DNA of 64,000 bases from an uncultured Eggerthellaceae bacterium (GCA_934617065.1 CAKTTY010000004.1:1-64000); one strand, 5' to 3'. Counted from the first letter of the stretch, positions 9,585 through 20,160 are shown. Made by a program: numbers and translations. The notes: generated by a model not told the origin, from the sequence alone.

Positions 9585-9890
9585 ATGTACGCTATTGTTA
9601 AGACTGGCGGCAAGCAGTACAAGGTATCCACCGGTGACTGCCTGAACGTCGAAAAGCTCGAAGGTGAAGCAGGCGACAAGGTTGCTCTTACCGCTATCAC
9701 GGTTGTTGACGGCGCTAAGGTTATCGCTGATCCTGCAGAGGCTGCCAAGACCAAGGTTGAGGCTACCATCGTTGAGCAGTTTAAGGGCGACAAGCAGCTC
9801 GTCTTCAAGTTCAAGAAGCGCAAGAACTACAAGAAGCTGCGCGGTCATCGCCAGCAGCTCACTCGTATTCAGATCACCAGCATCGCTTAA
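9585..9890 (+). CDS. rplU: 50S ribosomal protein L21
   Basis: Structural protein of the large ribosomal subunit that binds 23S rRNA. The sequence [18 protein letters not shown] at the start and [19 protein letters not shown] near the end are hallmark L21 segments. Length 101 aa is standard. The ATG at 9585 follows AAGGAG; an upstream TTG at 9558 has no such site. First gene of rplU-rpmA, 17 bases before rpmA. Confidence 0.98.
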   Translation: MYAIVKTGGKQYKVSTGDCLNVEKLEGEAGDKVALTAITVVDGAKVIADPAEAAKTKVEATIVEQFKGDKQLVFKFKKRKNYKKLRGHRQQLTRIQITSIA

Positions 9891-9907
9891 GTAGAGGAGG
9901 AATACTA

Positions 9908-10159
9908 ATGGCACATAAGAAAGGTCAAGGTTCCATCCGCAACGGTCGCGATTCGAAGGCTAAGCGCCTTGGTTGCAAGCGCTTTGCTGGCGAATTCGTC
10001 GGTGCGGGCAACATCCTGGTTCGTCAGCGTGGCACTCACTTCCATCCCGGTGAGAACGTGGGTCGCGGCAAGGACGACACCCTGTTCGCTCTGTGCGAAG
10101 GTACGGTAGAATATACCAAGGGCGCACGCCGCAAGGTGCATGTCCGTCCTCAGGCATAA
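9908..10159 (+). CDS. rpmA: 50S ribosomal protein L27
   Basis: Large-subunit protein whose N-terminal tail reaches the peptidyl-transferase centre. [22 protein letters not shown] and [14 protein letters not shown] are diagnostic, although the first of these continues slightly differently from E. coli. The protein begins directly with AHKKG, without the cleavable N-terminal extension found in Firmicutes such as Staphylococcus. Length 83 aa is normal. GAGGAGG precedes the start. Confidence 0.98.
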   Translation: MAHKKGQGSIRNGRDSKAKRLGCKRFAGEFVGAGNILVRQRGTHFHPGENVGRGKDDTLFALCEGTVEYTKGARRKVHVRPQA

Positions 10160-10183
10160 ATACCGCCTAAAACTGGACTTAAC

Positions 10184-10216
10184 AAAGGCCCTCTGCATCG
10201 CAGGGGGTCTTTTCGT
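10184..10216 (+). terminator. Terminator after rpmA
   Basis: Stem AAAGGCCCTCTGC / GCAGGGGGTCTTT with a short loop, then TCGTTT. It separates rplU-rpmA from obgE, whose start codon follows 20 bases later, so some read-through is possible. Confidence 0.6.
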
Positions 10217-10226
10217 TTAGAATTGA

Positions 10227-11627
<1,401 letters not shown>

Positions 11628-11630
11628 AGC

Positions 11631-12755
11631 ATGAGAAACGGCAAGAAGGTCATAGTAATCAAGATCGGTTCGTCAACCTTGGTAAACGAGCAAGGCAAGC
11701 TCGATCGTGCATACTTCGACGGCCTTGCCGCTCAGGTCCATGCTTTGCGTCAGATGGGATGGAGCCCCCTTATTGTTTCCAGCGCCGCAATTGCATGCGG
11801 CTTGGAGGCATTGGGCATCGAAGAGCGTCCGACCGATATGCCTTCGCTTCAGGCGGCGGCATCGGTGGGGCAGAACGCGCTTATGGCAACGTATGCAGAA
11901 GCATTTTCGCGCTACGATGTGCTCACCTCGTGCGTGCTTATCACGCGACACTCCACGGCGCAACGCAACGCCTACTTGCATGCGCGTGATACCTTGGAGC
12001 GCTTGATCGATTTCGACGTAGTGCCCATCATCAACGAAAACGACACGGTGTCGGTTGAGCAGATTCGCTTTGGCGACAACGACACGCTTGCCGCCCTCGT
12101 TTCATGTCTGGTGCAGGCCGATATGTGCGTTATCTTCTCTGACATCGAAGGTTTGTACACCGCTAATCCCACCATAGATCCAACGGCTACGCTTATTCCT
12201 CTTGTGGAGCGCATCACCCCTGAACTGATGGCTTCGGCGGGAGGCGTCACATCGAAAGTGGGCAGCGGCGGCATGATCACCAAGATCCGCGCTGCTCGCG
12301 TGCTTATGCTTGCGGGCATCCCAATGGTTATCTGCCATGGGCGCCGCCAGGGCAGTTTGATCCAGCTTGCTCATGGCGAGTCGGTGGGCACCTACTTCGT
12401 TGCCCGCAACAAAGCGCATGATATTTCCCCGCGTAAGCTCTGGATTGCCCTCGGCGACACTGCCAAGGGTGTTTTGGTGGTAGACGATGGAGCTAAGCGC
12501 GCCTTGGTAGATACCGGATCGTCGCTCTTGTCTGTGGGCATTACCAGCGTGGAGGGTTCGTTCTTCCGCGGGGACATTGTCGATATCAAGGATCAGGAGG
12601 GGCACCTGTTTGCCCGTGGTAGGGTTAACGCTCCCTCTTCCGAAGTAAGTCTTGCCCGAGGCCGTTCCCAGAAGGAAATTCGCGGCAACGAATTGCTCGT
12701 AAATTTGGGCGATAAGCCCGCAGTCCATCGCGATGAATTGGTGGTGTTCGAATGA
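11631..12755 (+). CDS. proB: Glutamate 5-kinase
   Basis: Catalyses ATP-dependent phosphorylation of L-glutamate, the first step of proline synthesis. The amino-acid-kinase domain begins VIVIKIGSSTLVN and contains NENDTVSVEQIRFGDNDTLAA for substrate binding. A C-terminal PUA domain (about residues 280-365) is present, as in the E. coli enzyme. The stop overlaps the proA ATG (ATGA), so the two proline enzymes are translationally coupled. Length 374 aa is usual. Confidence 0.96.
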   Translation: MRNGKKVIVIKIGSSTLVNEQGKLDRAYFDGLAAQVHALRQMGWSPLIVSSAAIACGLEALGIEERPTDMPSLQAAASVGQNALMATYAEAFSRYDVLTSCVLITRHSTAQRNAYLHARDTLERLIDFDVVPIINENDTVSVEQIRFGDNDTLAALVSCLVQADMCVIFSDIEGLYTANPTIDPTATLIPLVERITPELMASAGGVTSKVGSGGMITKIRAARVLMLAGIPMVICHGRRQGSLIQLAHGESVGTYFVARNKAHDISPRKLWIALGDTAKGVLVVDDGAKRALVDTGSSLLSVGITSVEGSFFRGDIVDIKDQEGHLFARGRVNAPSSEVSLARGRSQKEIRGNELLVNLGDKPAVHRDELVVFE

Positions 12756-14038
12756 GTGAAGCACAAGTTGCGGCGCAGAGGGCCAAGGCTGCCAGCGCTG
12801 CTATGGCGAAAGCCTCTACCGAGCTGAAGAACAAGGCGCTGTTTGCAATGGCGGCCGCCCTTCGCAAAGACGCAGCGCTTATCTGCGCGGAAAACGCAGT
12901 CGATTGCACTGAGGCCCGAAAGGCAGGAACGAAGGAATCGTTGATCGATCGCCTGTTTTTGGACGAGGGCCGCATCGAGGGCATGGCATCTGCCCTTGAA
13001 AGCCTTGCTTCGCTTGACGACCCTGCGGGCAAGGTCCTTGAGCAGCGAACACTCGAAAACGGCTTGCTTATCCGAAAGGTTTCCGTGCCGTTGGGCGTGG
13101 TGGCTATGGTGTACGAGGCGCGCCCCAATGTTACTGCTGATGCCGCGGGCATCTGCGTGAAATCGGGCAACGCCTGCGTGCTGCGCGGCGGCTCTATGGC
13201 GGTTCGCTCAAATCTGGCAATTGCGCAGGTTCTGCGCGTTGCCATCGAAAGCGTTGGCTTGCCTGCAGATGCGGTAGTTGCCATTGAATCAACCGACCGT
13301 GCGGAGACCGATACACTGCTGCGTCTTCGCGGCTTGGTCGACGTGCTCATTCCTCGCGGCGGTGCTGGTCTTATTCAGCATTGCGTGGAGCATGCAATAG
13401 TGCCGGTTATCGAAACGGGTGTCGGCAACTGCCATGTCTATGTGCATGAATCGGCTGATTTCGCTATGGCGCGAAAGATAATCCTGAACGCAAAGACTCA
13501 GCGCACTGGTGTATGCAACGCATGCGAATCAGTGCTGGTGGATGCTTCCATTGCTCAGGAATTCCTTCCTGGCTTGCTGCTCGATTTGGCTCAGGCAAAC
13601 GTATTGATCCACGGCGACGAGACGGTTCGTGCGGCAGTGCAGGCAACTGTTGCCGAAGGCCACGCCGAACTCTCTCAGTTCTTCGTTGACGCCACCGAGG
13701 AAGACTGGGGTCGTGAGTATCTGGCCCTGGAAATCAGCATCCATGTTGTTGAGGGCGGGGTAGATGAAGCCGTTTCTCATATCAACCGCTATGGTACCAA
13801 TCACTCCGAGTGCATTGTTGCCTTGAGCGAGGAAGCCATTACGGTTTTCCAGCAGGGAGTTGATGCTGCTGCTGTATATGCCAATGCTTCAACTCGCTTT
13901 ACCGATGGTGGGGAATTCGGCCTTGGTGCGGAAATAGGCATCTCAACTCAAAAATTGCACGTGCGTGGCCCGTTTGCACTTGAGGCGCTTACCAGCACGA
14001 AATACCTGGTGAATGGAACAGGCCAGGTAAGGGAGTAG
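12752..14038 (+). CDS. proA: Gamma-glutamyl phosphate reductase
   Basis: Reduces gamma-glutamyl phosphate to glutamate-5-semialdehyde with NADPH, the second step of proline synthesis. The aldehyde-dehydrogenase-like fold shows KTQRTGVCNACESVLVD with the catalytic Cys, VPVIETGVGNCHVYVH, and the ending FALEALTSTKYLVNGTGQVR, all conserved in ProA. Length 428 aa is normal. It overlaps proB by 4 bases, and nadD starts 2 bases after its end. Confidence 0.96.
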   Translation: MSEAQVAAQRAKAASAAMAKASTELKNKALFAMAAALRKDAALICAENAVDCTEARKAGTKESLIDRLFLDEGRIEGMASALESLASLDDPAGKVLEQRTLENGLLIRKVSVPLGVVAMVYEARPNVTADAAGICVKSGNACVLRGGSMAVRSNLAIAQVLRVAIESVGLPADAVVAIESTDRAETDTLLRLRGLVDVLIPRGGAGLIQHCVEHAIVPVIETGVGNCHVYVHESADFAMARKIILNAKTQRTGVCNACESVLVDASIAQEFLPGLLLDLAQANVLIHGDETVRAAVQATVAEGHAELSQFFVDATEEDWGREYLALEISIHVVEGGVDEAVSHINRYGTNHSECIVALSEEAITVFQQGVDAAAVYANASTRFTDGGEFGLGAEIGISTQKLHVRGPFALEALTSTKYLVNGTGQVRE

Positions 14039-14039
14039 C

Positions 14040-14771
14040 ATGAGTGCTATCGATGTTATCGAAACCGTGCGCAAAATGCGTGCGCAGGAAGCGGGCTACA
14101 AAGAGCCACATATCTGCGAACGCTTCGATGATTTCGGGAAAGACGGCAAGCCCTGTCGTTTAGGGATTATGGGCGGCACCTTCGATCCTATCCATAACGG
14201 GCATTTGGCTTGCGCCGAGCAAGCGCGAGAAGACCTGGGTCTTGATGTCATCCTATTCATTCCCACGGGAAATCCGGTCTTCAAGCGTGGGCAACGAATT
14301 GCCCCTGCAAGCGATCGTTTGGCTATGTGCCGTGCCGCTATTGCCGATAACCCGTATTTCGATGTGAGCGATATCGAAATTGCGCGTGGTGGCGATACTT
14401 ACACCATCGATACCCTTCGAACGCTCCGTGGCCATTTTCCGCCCAATGTCGAGCTGTATTTTTTGGCGGGGGCCGATGCTATAGCGACGGTTTCAAAGTG
14501 GCGCGGTTCGGACGAAATGGGGTCCCTTGCAAAATTTGTAGGGGTCGATCGCCCAGGCTACGAGCTTTCCGATGAAAAGCGCGCGCAGATTGTGGAAGCA
14601 GCGAAAGGCATCTCTATTTCTTTCGTTACCATTGAAGCATTGGAAATATCATCAAGCGAATTGCGGCGTCGCCTGGCGGAAGGAAAATCGATCCGTTACC
14701 TTACGCCGCAGGTTGTAGTCGATCACGTGATGGAACACGAGTTCTATCGCGAGGGAGTGGAACATGGCTAA
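14040..14771 (+). CDS. nadD: Nicotinate-nucleotide adenylyltransferase
   Basis: Adds AMP to nicotinate mononucleotide in NAD synthesis. The nucleotidyltransferase signature LGIMGGTFDPIHNGHLACAE with its HxGH motif and the C-terminal SSSELRRRLAEG (the ISSTxIR motif equivalent) are clear. The conserved fold starts only near residue 42, so there is a roughly 40-residue N-terminal extension (MSAIDVIETVRKMRAQ...) of unknown role; total 243 aa against about 200 for the family. Its end overlaps yqeK by 8 bases. Confidence 0.94.
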   Translation: MSAIDVIETVRKMRAQEAGYKEPHICERFDDFGKDGKPCRLGIMGGTFDPIHNGHLACAEQAREDLGLDVILFIPTGNPVFKRGQRIAPASDRLAMCRAAIADNPYFDVSDIEIARGGDTYTIDTLRTLRGHFPPNVELYFLAGADAIATVSKWRGSDEMGSLAKFVGVDRPGYELSDEKRAQIVEAAKGISISFVTIEALEISSSELRRRLAEGKSIRYLTPQVVVDHVMEHEFYREGVEHG

Positions 14772-15459
14772 GAAGAAGAAAGCGCAGGTGGCAGAGCCTA
14801 CCAGAGAAGAGCTCTCGGAGTTTGCCTATCAGCCAACTGGCGCCGAAGGCTTCGATGGGGAAAAGCCGTTTAGCTCGCAGTCGTACAAGCATATGAAGGG
14901 CTTGCTTATGCAGCGCGTTAACCCTTCGCGGTATGTGCATAGCATATCGGTAGCGAAAACGGCTCGAAAACTCGCACGCGCTTATGGCTACGACGGTCAT
15001 ATCGCCCGTATGGCTGGCCTGCTGCACGATTGGGACAAAGCGCTTCTCCCCGCTCAGTTGCAACAGCGCATTGCGGATTTCGATTTGAAGGTAAGTCCCG
15101 ATGTAGTAAACGGCATGCCCTGGGTATTGCATGGGCCTACGGCAGCGGCAGTGCTGCGGCGTGATTTCCCTTGTTTCGGGGAGGAAGTATTTCAGGCAAT
15201 CGAGAGGCATACGGTCGGCGCTCCAAGCATGGCGCCTCTTGATATGATCGTGTTTGTTGCTGACAAGATCGAGCCCACGCACGACGTAGCCGAATACAAG
15301 CGCCTGTATAAGCAGATTGGCACTATGAGCCTGGAAGAGCTGTTCTATGCGGTGCTGAAAGAGGGCATGTCCTATCTGGTTCGTGCCGGCAAGCCTATCA
15401 GTTATGATTCTGTCACGGTTTGGAACTGGTACAACGGTGCCAAGCCTCAAGAACAATAA
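14764..15459 (+). CDS. yqeK: HD-domain protein YqeK (Ap4A hydrolase family)
   Basis: HD-superfamily phosphohydrolase; YqeK proteins of Gram-positive bacteria hydrolyse diadenosine tetraphosphate symmetrically to ADP. The metal-binding residues are visible in RYVHSISVAKTARKLA, AGLLHDWDKALL and AIERHTVGAPSM. It has about 45 extra lysine- and glutamate-rich residues at the start (MAKKKKAQVAEPTREE). The order nadD-yqeK-rsfS is the common one in Firmicutes and supports the call. Confidence 0.9.
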   Translation: MAKKKKAQVAEPTREELSEFAYQPTGAEGFDGEKPFSSQSYKHMKGLLMQRVNPSRYVHSISVAKTARKLARAYGYDGHIARMAGLLHDWDKALLPAQLQQRIADFDLKVSPDVVNGMPWVLHGPTAAAVLRRDFPCFGEEVFQAIERHTVGAPSMAPLDMIVFVADKIEPTHDVAEYKRLYKQIGTMSLEELFYAVLKEGMSYLVRAGKPISYDSVTVWNWYNGAKPQEQ

Positions 15460-15471
15460 AGGAGAATATAA

Positions 15472-15900
15472 GTGGAAGAAACATCTTCTCGTGAATGCGC
15501 GCTGATTGCTGCACGTGCGGCAGACGAGCGCAAGGCAACCGACATCATGGTCATCAAGGTTGGCGACTTGGTGGACGTCACCGATTATTTCGTTATCGCA
15601 ACGGGCGCCAACACTCCCCAGGTTGAGGCTATCCTCGACAACATCGAGGAAAAAGTACGTATCGAGGGCGGCGTGAAGCCTATTTCCCGCGAGCAGACCA
15701 ACGATCATTCTTGGGAGCTCCTTGATTACGGCGAGTTTGTAGTGGATGTGTTCCAGCCCGAATCTCGCGATTTCTATCGTCTGGAAACCCTGTGGGGCGA
15801 CGCGCCTATCATCGATATCGCCGAAGCAGGCATCGAGCATCCCGAATACAGCGAGCGTATTGCTAAGCTGGTCGGGCATGTGAAGGAAGCGCGTAGCTAA
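15472..15900 (+). CDS. rsfS: Ribosomal silencing factor RsfS
   Basis: Binds L14 on the 50S subunit and blocks subunit joining when nutrients are scarce. ERKATDIMVIKVGDLVDVTD, DYFVIATGANTPQVEAI and DYGEFVVDVFQPESRDFYRLE are typical. It begins with GTG at 15472 behind AAAGGAG. Length 142 aa is at the long end because of the C-terminal tail. Last gene of the obgE operon. Confidence 0.94.
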   Translation: MEETSSRECALIAARAADERKATDIMVIKVGDLVDVTDYFVIATGANTPQVEAILDNIEEKVRIEGGVKPISREQTNDHSWELLDYGEFVVDVFQPESRDFYRLETLWGDAPIIDIAEAGIEHPEYSERIAKLVGHVKEARS

Positions 15901-16200
15901 AGCGTACGGCTTCATGGCTTTTCGGGTTGTGCAGTGTTGTTTGACGCGGTTTGCGCTGTGCGGAGGTGACGCTGTAAGTTCCGCATTGGGGCATCGATGC
16001 GTTAAATAATCCCTAGAGCTCGCAACTGCAGATTATAAAAGTCCGCGTTACCGAACTGAGTCCCTAATGAGCAAATGTTGGGCCCGGAACGAAGATTCGT
16101 TCCGGGCCCTTTTTGCGTTATGGTGCTTCGCCCCATAGGCAGGAGTATTCCTGTGCTTTCGAACCTGCGTAGTGTCATCTCGTTATGCAGGTTTTGATGC
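15901..16200. other. Intergenic region after rsfS
   Basis: Three hundred bases without a convincing protein gene. A strong terminator lies at 16080-16116. The roughly 175 bases between rsfS and that terminator are long for a simple 3' untranslated region and could contain a small RNA, but no recognised RNA family is visible. Confidence 0.4.
16080..16116 (+). terminator. Strong terminator of the obgE-rsfS operon
   Basis: Stem GGGCCCGGAACGA / TCGTTCCGGGCCC with a short loop, followed by TTTTTGCG. It is a textbook intrinsic terminator on the plus strand. Confidence 0.9.
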
Positions 16201-17511
16201 TTATCTGCGCTTCAGGATACTTACCGTCTCCACATGGAAGGTCTGGGGGAACAGGTCTACCGGTGTTGCCTGTACCAGCTCGTATCCTGCTTCAGCAAAG
16301 CGGGCTATGTCTCGTGCCCAGGTGGCGGGGTCGCAGCTGACGTAGGCTACGCGTTCAGCTTTCGACGCGGCGATGCTTTCGGTAACTCCCCTGGCAAGGC
16401 CGGCGCGTGGTGGGTCTACCACAAGAGCATCAAGATGTCCCAGGGTGGGCAGCTCGCGGGCGCTGTCTCCGCCGATAACTTCGATTTCGCCGTCGATCCC
16501 CTCCATGTTGCGGCGAAGATCGCGTACGGAAGAAGCCGCGGATTCGACGGCGAACACATAATCGGCGCGTTGTGCCAGTGGCAGCGTGAAAGTGCCTGCG
16601 CCGCAGTATAGGTCGGCAACAACCGAAGAGGGGCCAACTTCCAGCCCGTCGAGCACCAACTGGATCATCTTTTCCGCTTGGGCTGTGTTTATCTGGAAGA
16701 AGCTCGGAGCGCTGATGCGGTAGGTGTTTCCTGCCAGATCTTCGCTCCAGTGTCCCTTTCCGTACAGTGCTTCAACTTTTTTGATCTTGCGAGCTTTGCC
16801 GGGGTCGGCGATTACGCGTACGATGCTGGTGCATTTCAGCGCGCTGGAAAGGGTGTCCGCTGCGGCTTTTCGGGGAAATGCCGAAGGGTTCGTCCAGAGC
16901 GCGATTTCGGTATCCTTGGTTCGCACGCTGCGTCGCACGCCGATGCGGAAAATGCCCAGATCGTCGTGTCCCTGCAGGTAAGAAAGGGCTCCGCGCAGTG
17001 CCCCCGGTGCTTTTTCGATTCCCTTTGCAGCCAAAAGGCAGGTTTTGGGCGCTGCTGCAAGCTTGCCTCCTCGCTCGTGGAAGCCGAGCATGAACAAGCC
17101 GCGTTCGTCGCGTCCGCCTGCGAGCTCAAGTTTATTGCGGTAGCCCAACTGACGTTTGGACCCTACGCATTCGCCCACTAATTCTTCGGCGCGATCTCGC
17201 GGTATGCCGCCGATTTTTGAGAGCTGGCTTACTACGCTGGCGCGCTTTGCCTGTAATTGGGATTCGTAAGACAGGTGCATCCAGGGGCATCCGCCGCATA
17301 CGGCAGCAAAGGGGCAGGGCGCCTCAACGCGGGCAGCTCCCTTTTCGTAGAACTCAGTAATAGATCCTTCGCGGAAACCCTTGGTTTCGCGGGTGGTTTC
17401 GACTTCGACCACGTCGCCTGGTGCGCCGCCGGCGACGAACATCACTTTACCGTCATCGGCGCGTCCAACCGCGTTTGCTCCATAGGTCATACCGGTGATC
17501 TCGATGCGCAT
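16201..17511 (-). CDS. rlmD: 23S rRNA (uracil-5-)-methyltransferase, RlmD/RumA type
   Basis: SAM-dependent RNA methyltransferase that makes 5-methyluridine, probably in 23S rRNA. An N-terminal TRAM-like domain (MRIEITGMTYGANAVGR) is followed by Fe-S-type cysteines CPFAAVCGGCPWMH, with a fourth Cys in KTCLLAA. The catalytic part has DLYCGAGTFTLPLA (SAM binding), VDPPRAGL and YVSCDPATWARDIA with the nucleophilic Cys. I start at the ATG at 17511 behind AAAGGATGA (436 aa); upstream in-frame codons lack a binding site. The exact target (RlmD, RlmC or dual) cannot be decided here. It is divergent from the tRNA-Arg gene. Confidence 0.88.
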   Translation of the reverse strand: MRIEITGMTYGANAVGRADDGKVMFVAGGAPGDVVEVETTRETKGFREGSITEFYEKGAARVEAPCPFAAVCGGCPWMHLSYESQLQAKRASVVSQLSKIGGIPRDRAEELVGECVGSKRQLGYRNKLELAGGRDERGLFMLGFHERGGKLAAAPKTCLLAAKGIEKAPGALRGALSYLQGHDDLGIFRIGVRRSVRTKDTEIALWTNPSAFPRKAAADTLSSALKCTSIVRVIADPGKARKIKKVEALYGKGHWSEDLAGNTYRISAPSFFQINTAQAEKMIQLVLDGLEVGPSSVVADLYCGAGTFTLPLAQRADYVFAVESAASSVRDLRRNMEGIDGEIEVIGGDSARELPTLGHLDALVVDPPRAGLARGVTESIAASKAERVAYVSCDPATWARDIARFAEAGYELVQATPVDLFPQTFHVETVSILKRR

Positions 17512-17566
17512 TATGGTCTCATCCTTTGGTTTTCGTGGGGAAATAAGAATGTTGTAAATCATAACG

Positions 17567-17572
17567 TATAAT
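17567..17572 (+). promoter_or_regulatory. Probable tRNA-Arg -10 box
   Basis: A perfect TATAAT lies 13 bases upstream of the mature tRNA 5' end, slightly closer than usual to allow a short 5' leader. No clear -35 box is seen at 17 bases distance. Confidence 0.45.
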
Positions 17573-17584
17573 ATGAGCACTTGG

Positions 17585-17660
17585 GCCCTCTTAGCTCAGG
17601 GGATAGAGCGTCTGCCTCCGGAGCAGAAAGCCGCAGGTTCGAATCCTGTAGAGGGCACCA
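17585..17660 (+). tRNA. tRNA-Arg (anticodon CCG)
   Basis: Complete 76-base cloverleaf with CCA encoded. Acceptor stem GCCCTCT pairs with AGAGGGC; D-arm TAGCTCAGGGGATAGAGC; anticodon stem TCTGC/GCAGA closes loop CTCCGGA, giving anticodon CCG, which reads CGG arginine codons; T-arm contains GGTTCGAATCC. Confidence 0.96.
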
Positions 17661-17694
17661 TTATTTTTGAAACACGAAGCAGTTAGGGGAAACC

Positions 17695-18225
17695 ATGGCT
17701 TTGTACACACCTAAATACCAGCCCAATGGCAATGAGGTTGCAGTAATCAAAACCTCCAAGGGCGACATTCGCGTCGAGCTTGCTGGTAACGATGCTCCCA
17801 TCCATGTGGGCAATTTTGTGGAACTCGCTCAGAAGGGTTTCTACGACAACCTTAAGTTCCACCGCTATGTTCCCGGGTTTGTAATCCAAGGCGGTTGCCC
17901 CAACACGCGTGAACTCGACTCCGAGCAGGTAAAGGCAGCGGAGGGCAATCCCTTTGCTCGTCTTGGCACCGGTGGCCCAGGCTACACCATTCACGAAGAG
18001 TACACCACCAACCCCAACAACAAGCACCTTGATGGCACGCTGGCCATGGCCCGCTCTCAGGATCCGAATTCTGCGGGCTCTCAGTTCTATCTGTGTCTCG
18101 GTGCTCAGCCGTTCTTGGATTCCGGCTACACGGTATTCGGCCAGACGGTGGAAGGCCTTGACGTTGTTGGTCAGCTCCGCGTAGGTGACGTTATCGAAAC
18201 CATCGAAATCGAGAACGCCAACTAA
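17695..18225 (+). CDS. Peptidyl-prolyl cis-trans isomerase, cyclophilin type
   Basis: Folding catalyst of the cyclophilin family. The active-site block FYDNLKFHRYVPGFVIQGGCP contains the catalytic Arg, and NSAGSQFYLCLGAQPFLDSGYTVFG is the second conserved block. There is no signal peptide or lipobox, so it is probably cytoplasmic. Length 176 aa is standard for a single-domain bacterial cyclophilin. It starts 34 bases after tRNA-Arg and may be read from the same promoter. Confidence 0.94.
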   Translation: MALYTPKYQPNGNEVAVIKTSKGDIRVELAGNDAPIHVGNFVELAQKGFYDNLKFHRYVPGFVIQGGCPNTRELDSEQVKAAEGNPFARLGTGGPGYTIHEEYTTNPNNKHLDGTLAMARSQDPNSAGSQFYLCLGAQPFLDSGYTVFGQTVEGLDVVGQLRVGDVIETIEIENAN

Positions 18226-18318
18226 CAGCGCGTACTGCCCAGGCTAGTATGCTTCGGGCTGATTCTTCTGCGTCCTTAGGGACCAGTTCAAGAAACGCAA
18301 GAGAGGAACCGACGATAC

Positions 18319-19677
18319 ATGAACAATGAGACTTTTCAGCAAGCGCGCAGCGCGTACGTTTCGAAGCAATTTGACGTAGCGCTTGCAAAGTTCACCGAAT
18401 GCCTTGAAGACACCTCTGTCGAAAAGGCCCCCGGCGAAGTTGGCTTGCTGTATCACCAGATCGGCAACTGCCTGGTGAAGCTCAAAGACCCGAACGAGGC
18501 AATCCACGCGTATTCACAGGCTTTGGTGGATACCTCTTACGATGCCTCTGGCTCGGTAAGCTACAACTTGGGCATGGTTTATGCTTCTCAGGGCGATTTC
18601 GAAGACGCTATTACCAACTTCAAGGCGGTTACGGAAGATTCCCGTTACGCTACTCCCTACAAAGCATATGTAGCTTTGGGCAACTCTTTGCTCAAGCTGG
18701 GTAAATCTGCCGAGGCGGGCGCCGCCTTCCGTTCGGCAGCTTTGGACGAATCGAACCCCGATCCCACGAAGGCATTGCTGAACCTGGGCGTCTGCTTCAT
18801 GGCTCTTGATCGTCCGATGGACGCTATCGCATCCTACGAAAGTGCCCTTCAGTTCGACATGAAGCCCGAAACCCGCAACAAGATCTTCGCCAACATGGGC
18901 CAAGCCTATGTTGCTGATGGCAAGATGGAAAAGGCGGTTCGCGCATTCGAGTCCGCTTTGGCCGATAAAACCTATGTGTTTAACGATGCTGCAAATGTTG
19001 ACTATCAGCGCGCCGTTGCCGCCGTTGCTGCTGGTAACACGGGGGAAGTTGAAGCCGTTACACCGGAAGAAGTAACTTCTACCAACACTCATAACGATCT
19101 TTCTGGTTTGGATGTTCAGGGCGATGGCGTTCCCATCGAATCGTCTCGTCTCGACCCTTCCGAAATGGGTACCATGCAGCTGTCCGAAACTAGCATTATG
19201 CGCGAAATCGCCGCAGCAGAGCAGGCGGGTAGCCAGTATTTCCAGGAAGCTGAACAGGATTTTCAGGATTGGGGCCAGCCTCTTAAGAAGAAGCGCCGTC
19301 ATCGCGGCCTGAAGGCATTCCTCATCATCCTTATCCTCATCATCATCGTTGCGGGCGGCGGTGCTTTCGCTTACACGCAGGGTTACGGCGTGCCTTCCCA
19401 GCAGGATCAGGTAAATGCACTGTTTGCCGATCCTCAAAATGCTGATGTGTATGCTGCTAGCGTTGATGAAAGCAAAAAAGCCCGTATTGCTGATACGGTT
19501 GCTCAGGGTGGCCAGGTCACCATCAACGGCACCACCAACAATCTTGGCACTGCCGAGGTTTACGCAACTGCAACCACTTCGCAGGGTGGCGAAGTGCCGT
19601 ACCAGATTTCCATGGTACGCGATGGCTTGGGTTGGAAGGTTTCCAGCGTGTCGCTTTCCTTCACCAGCCAGTCTTAA
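18319..19677 (+). CDS. TPR-repeat protein with one C-terminal membrane helix
   Basis: Unnamed protein of 452 aa. Residues 1 to about 240 contain repeated TPR-like helical pairs (for example GLLYHQIGNCLVKLKDPNEA, SVSYNLGMVYASQGDFEDA, NKIFANMGQAYVADGKMEKA), a scaffold for protein contacts. A Gln/Glu-rich linker follows, then basic residues KKKRRHRG and a hydrophobic helix at about 330-355, with around 95 residues after it. The basic stretch before the helix predicts TPRs inside and the C-terminal domain outside. No enzymatic motif is visible. Flanked by a cyclophilin and ndk without obvious functional link. Confidence 0.75.
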   Translation: MNNETFQQARSAYVSKQFDVALAKFTECLEDTSVEKAPGEVGLLYHQIGNCLVKLKDPNEAIHAYSQALVDTSYDASGSVSYNLGMVYASQGDFEDAITNFKAVTEDSRYATPYKAYVALGNSLLKLGKSAEAGAAFRSAALDESNPDPTKALLNLGVCFMALDRPMDAIASYESALQFDMKPETRNKIFANMGQAYVADGKMEKAVRAFESALADKTYVFNDAANVDYQRAVAAVAAGNTGEVEAVTPEEVTSTNTHNDLSGLDVQGDGVPIESSRLDPSEMGTMQLSETSIMREIAAAEQAGSQYFQEAEQDFQDWGQPLKKKRRHRGLKAFLIILILIIIVAGGGAFAYTQGYGVPSQQDQVNALFADPQNADVYAASVDESKKARIADTVAQGGQVTINGTTNNLGTAEVYATATTSQGGEVPYQISMVRDGLGWKVSSVSLSFTSQS

Positions 19678-19750
19678 CCCTATTCGATCCGGGGTTCGCC
19701 TCGTTTCATATCGTTAGTAAGAACGAAACGTTCATTTGAAAGGAACCAAC

Positions 19751-20152
19751 ATGGCAATTGAAAAGACCTACAGCATGATCAAGCCCGACGGTGTTCGCAA
19801 CGGTCACATCGGCGAAATCGTTAACCGTTTTGAGCGTGCTGGTCTGAAGATAGAGCGCATGGAAATGGGTATGGTTACCCCCGAGCAGGCTGCTGCTAAC
19901 TACCAGGAGCACGAGGGCAAGCCTTTCTATGATGGCCTGATCTCCTACATCACCTCTGGCCCTGTTGTTAAGATGGTTGTTTCTGGCGAAGGCGCTGTTG
20001 CCAAGTGCCGCTCCCTCATGGGCGCTACCAACCCTGCAGAGGCAGCTCCTGGCACCATCCGTGGCGACTTCGGCCTGATCATGGACGAAAACGTAATCCA
20101 TGGCTCCGACTCCGTTGCTTCTGCTGAGCGCGAGATCTCCATCTTCTTCTAA
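19751..20152 (+). CDS. ndk: Nucleoside diphosphate kinase
   Basis: Transfers the gamma phosphate between nucleoside triphosphates and diphosphates. EKTYSMIKPDGVRNGHIGEI and the active site NVIHGSDSVASAEREI, with the phosphorylated His, are diagnostic. The ATG at 19751 follows AAAGGAACC; an earlier in-frame ATG lies before that site. Length 133 aa is slightly below the usual 136-150. A terminator hairpin follows the stop codon closely. Confidence 0.97.
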   Translation: MAIEKTYSMIKPDGVRNGHIGEIVNRFERAGLKIERMEMGMVTPEQAAANYQEHEGKPFYDGLISYITSGPVVKMVVSGEGAVAKCRSLMGATNPAEAAPGTIRGDFGLIMDENVIHGSDSVASAEREISIFF

Positions 20153-20160
20153 GCTTTTTT

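Noticed and set aside
14701-15915. Open frame of 404 codons opposite yqeK and rsfS
   Set aside because: The plus strand holds two genes with clear motifs and normal binding sites; the antisense frame shows none.
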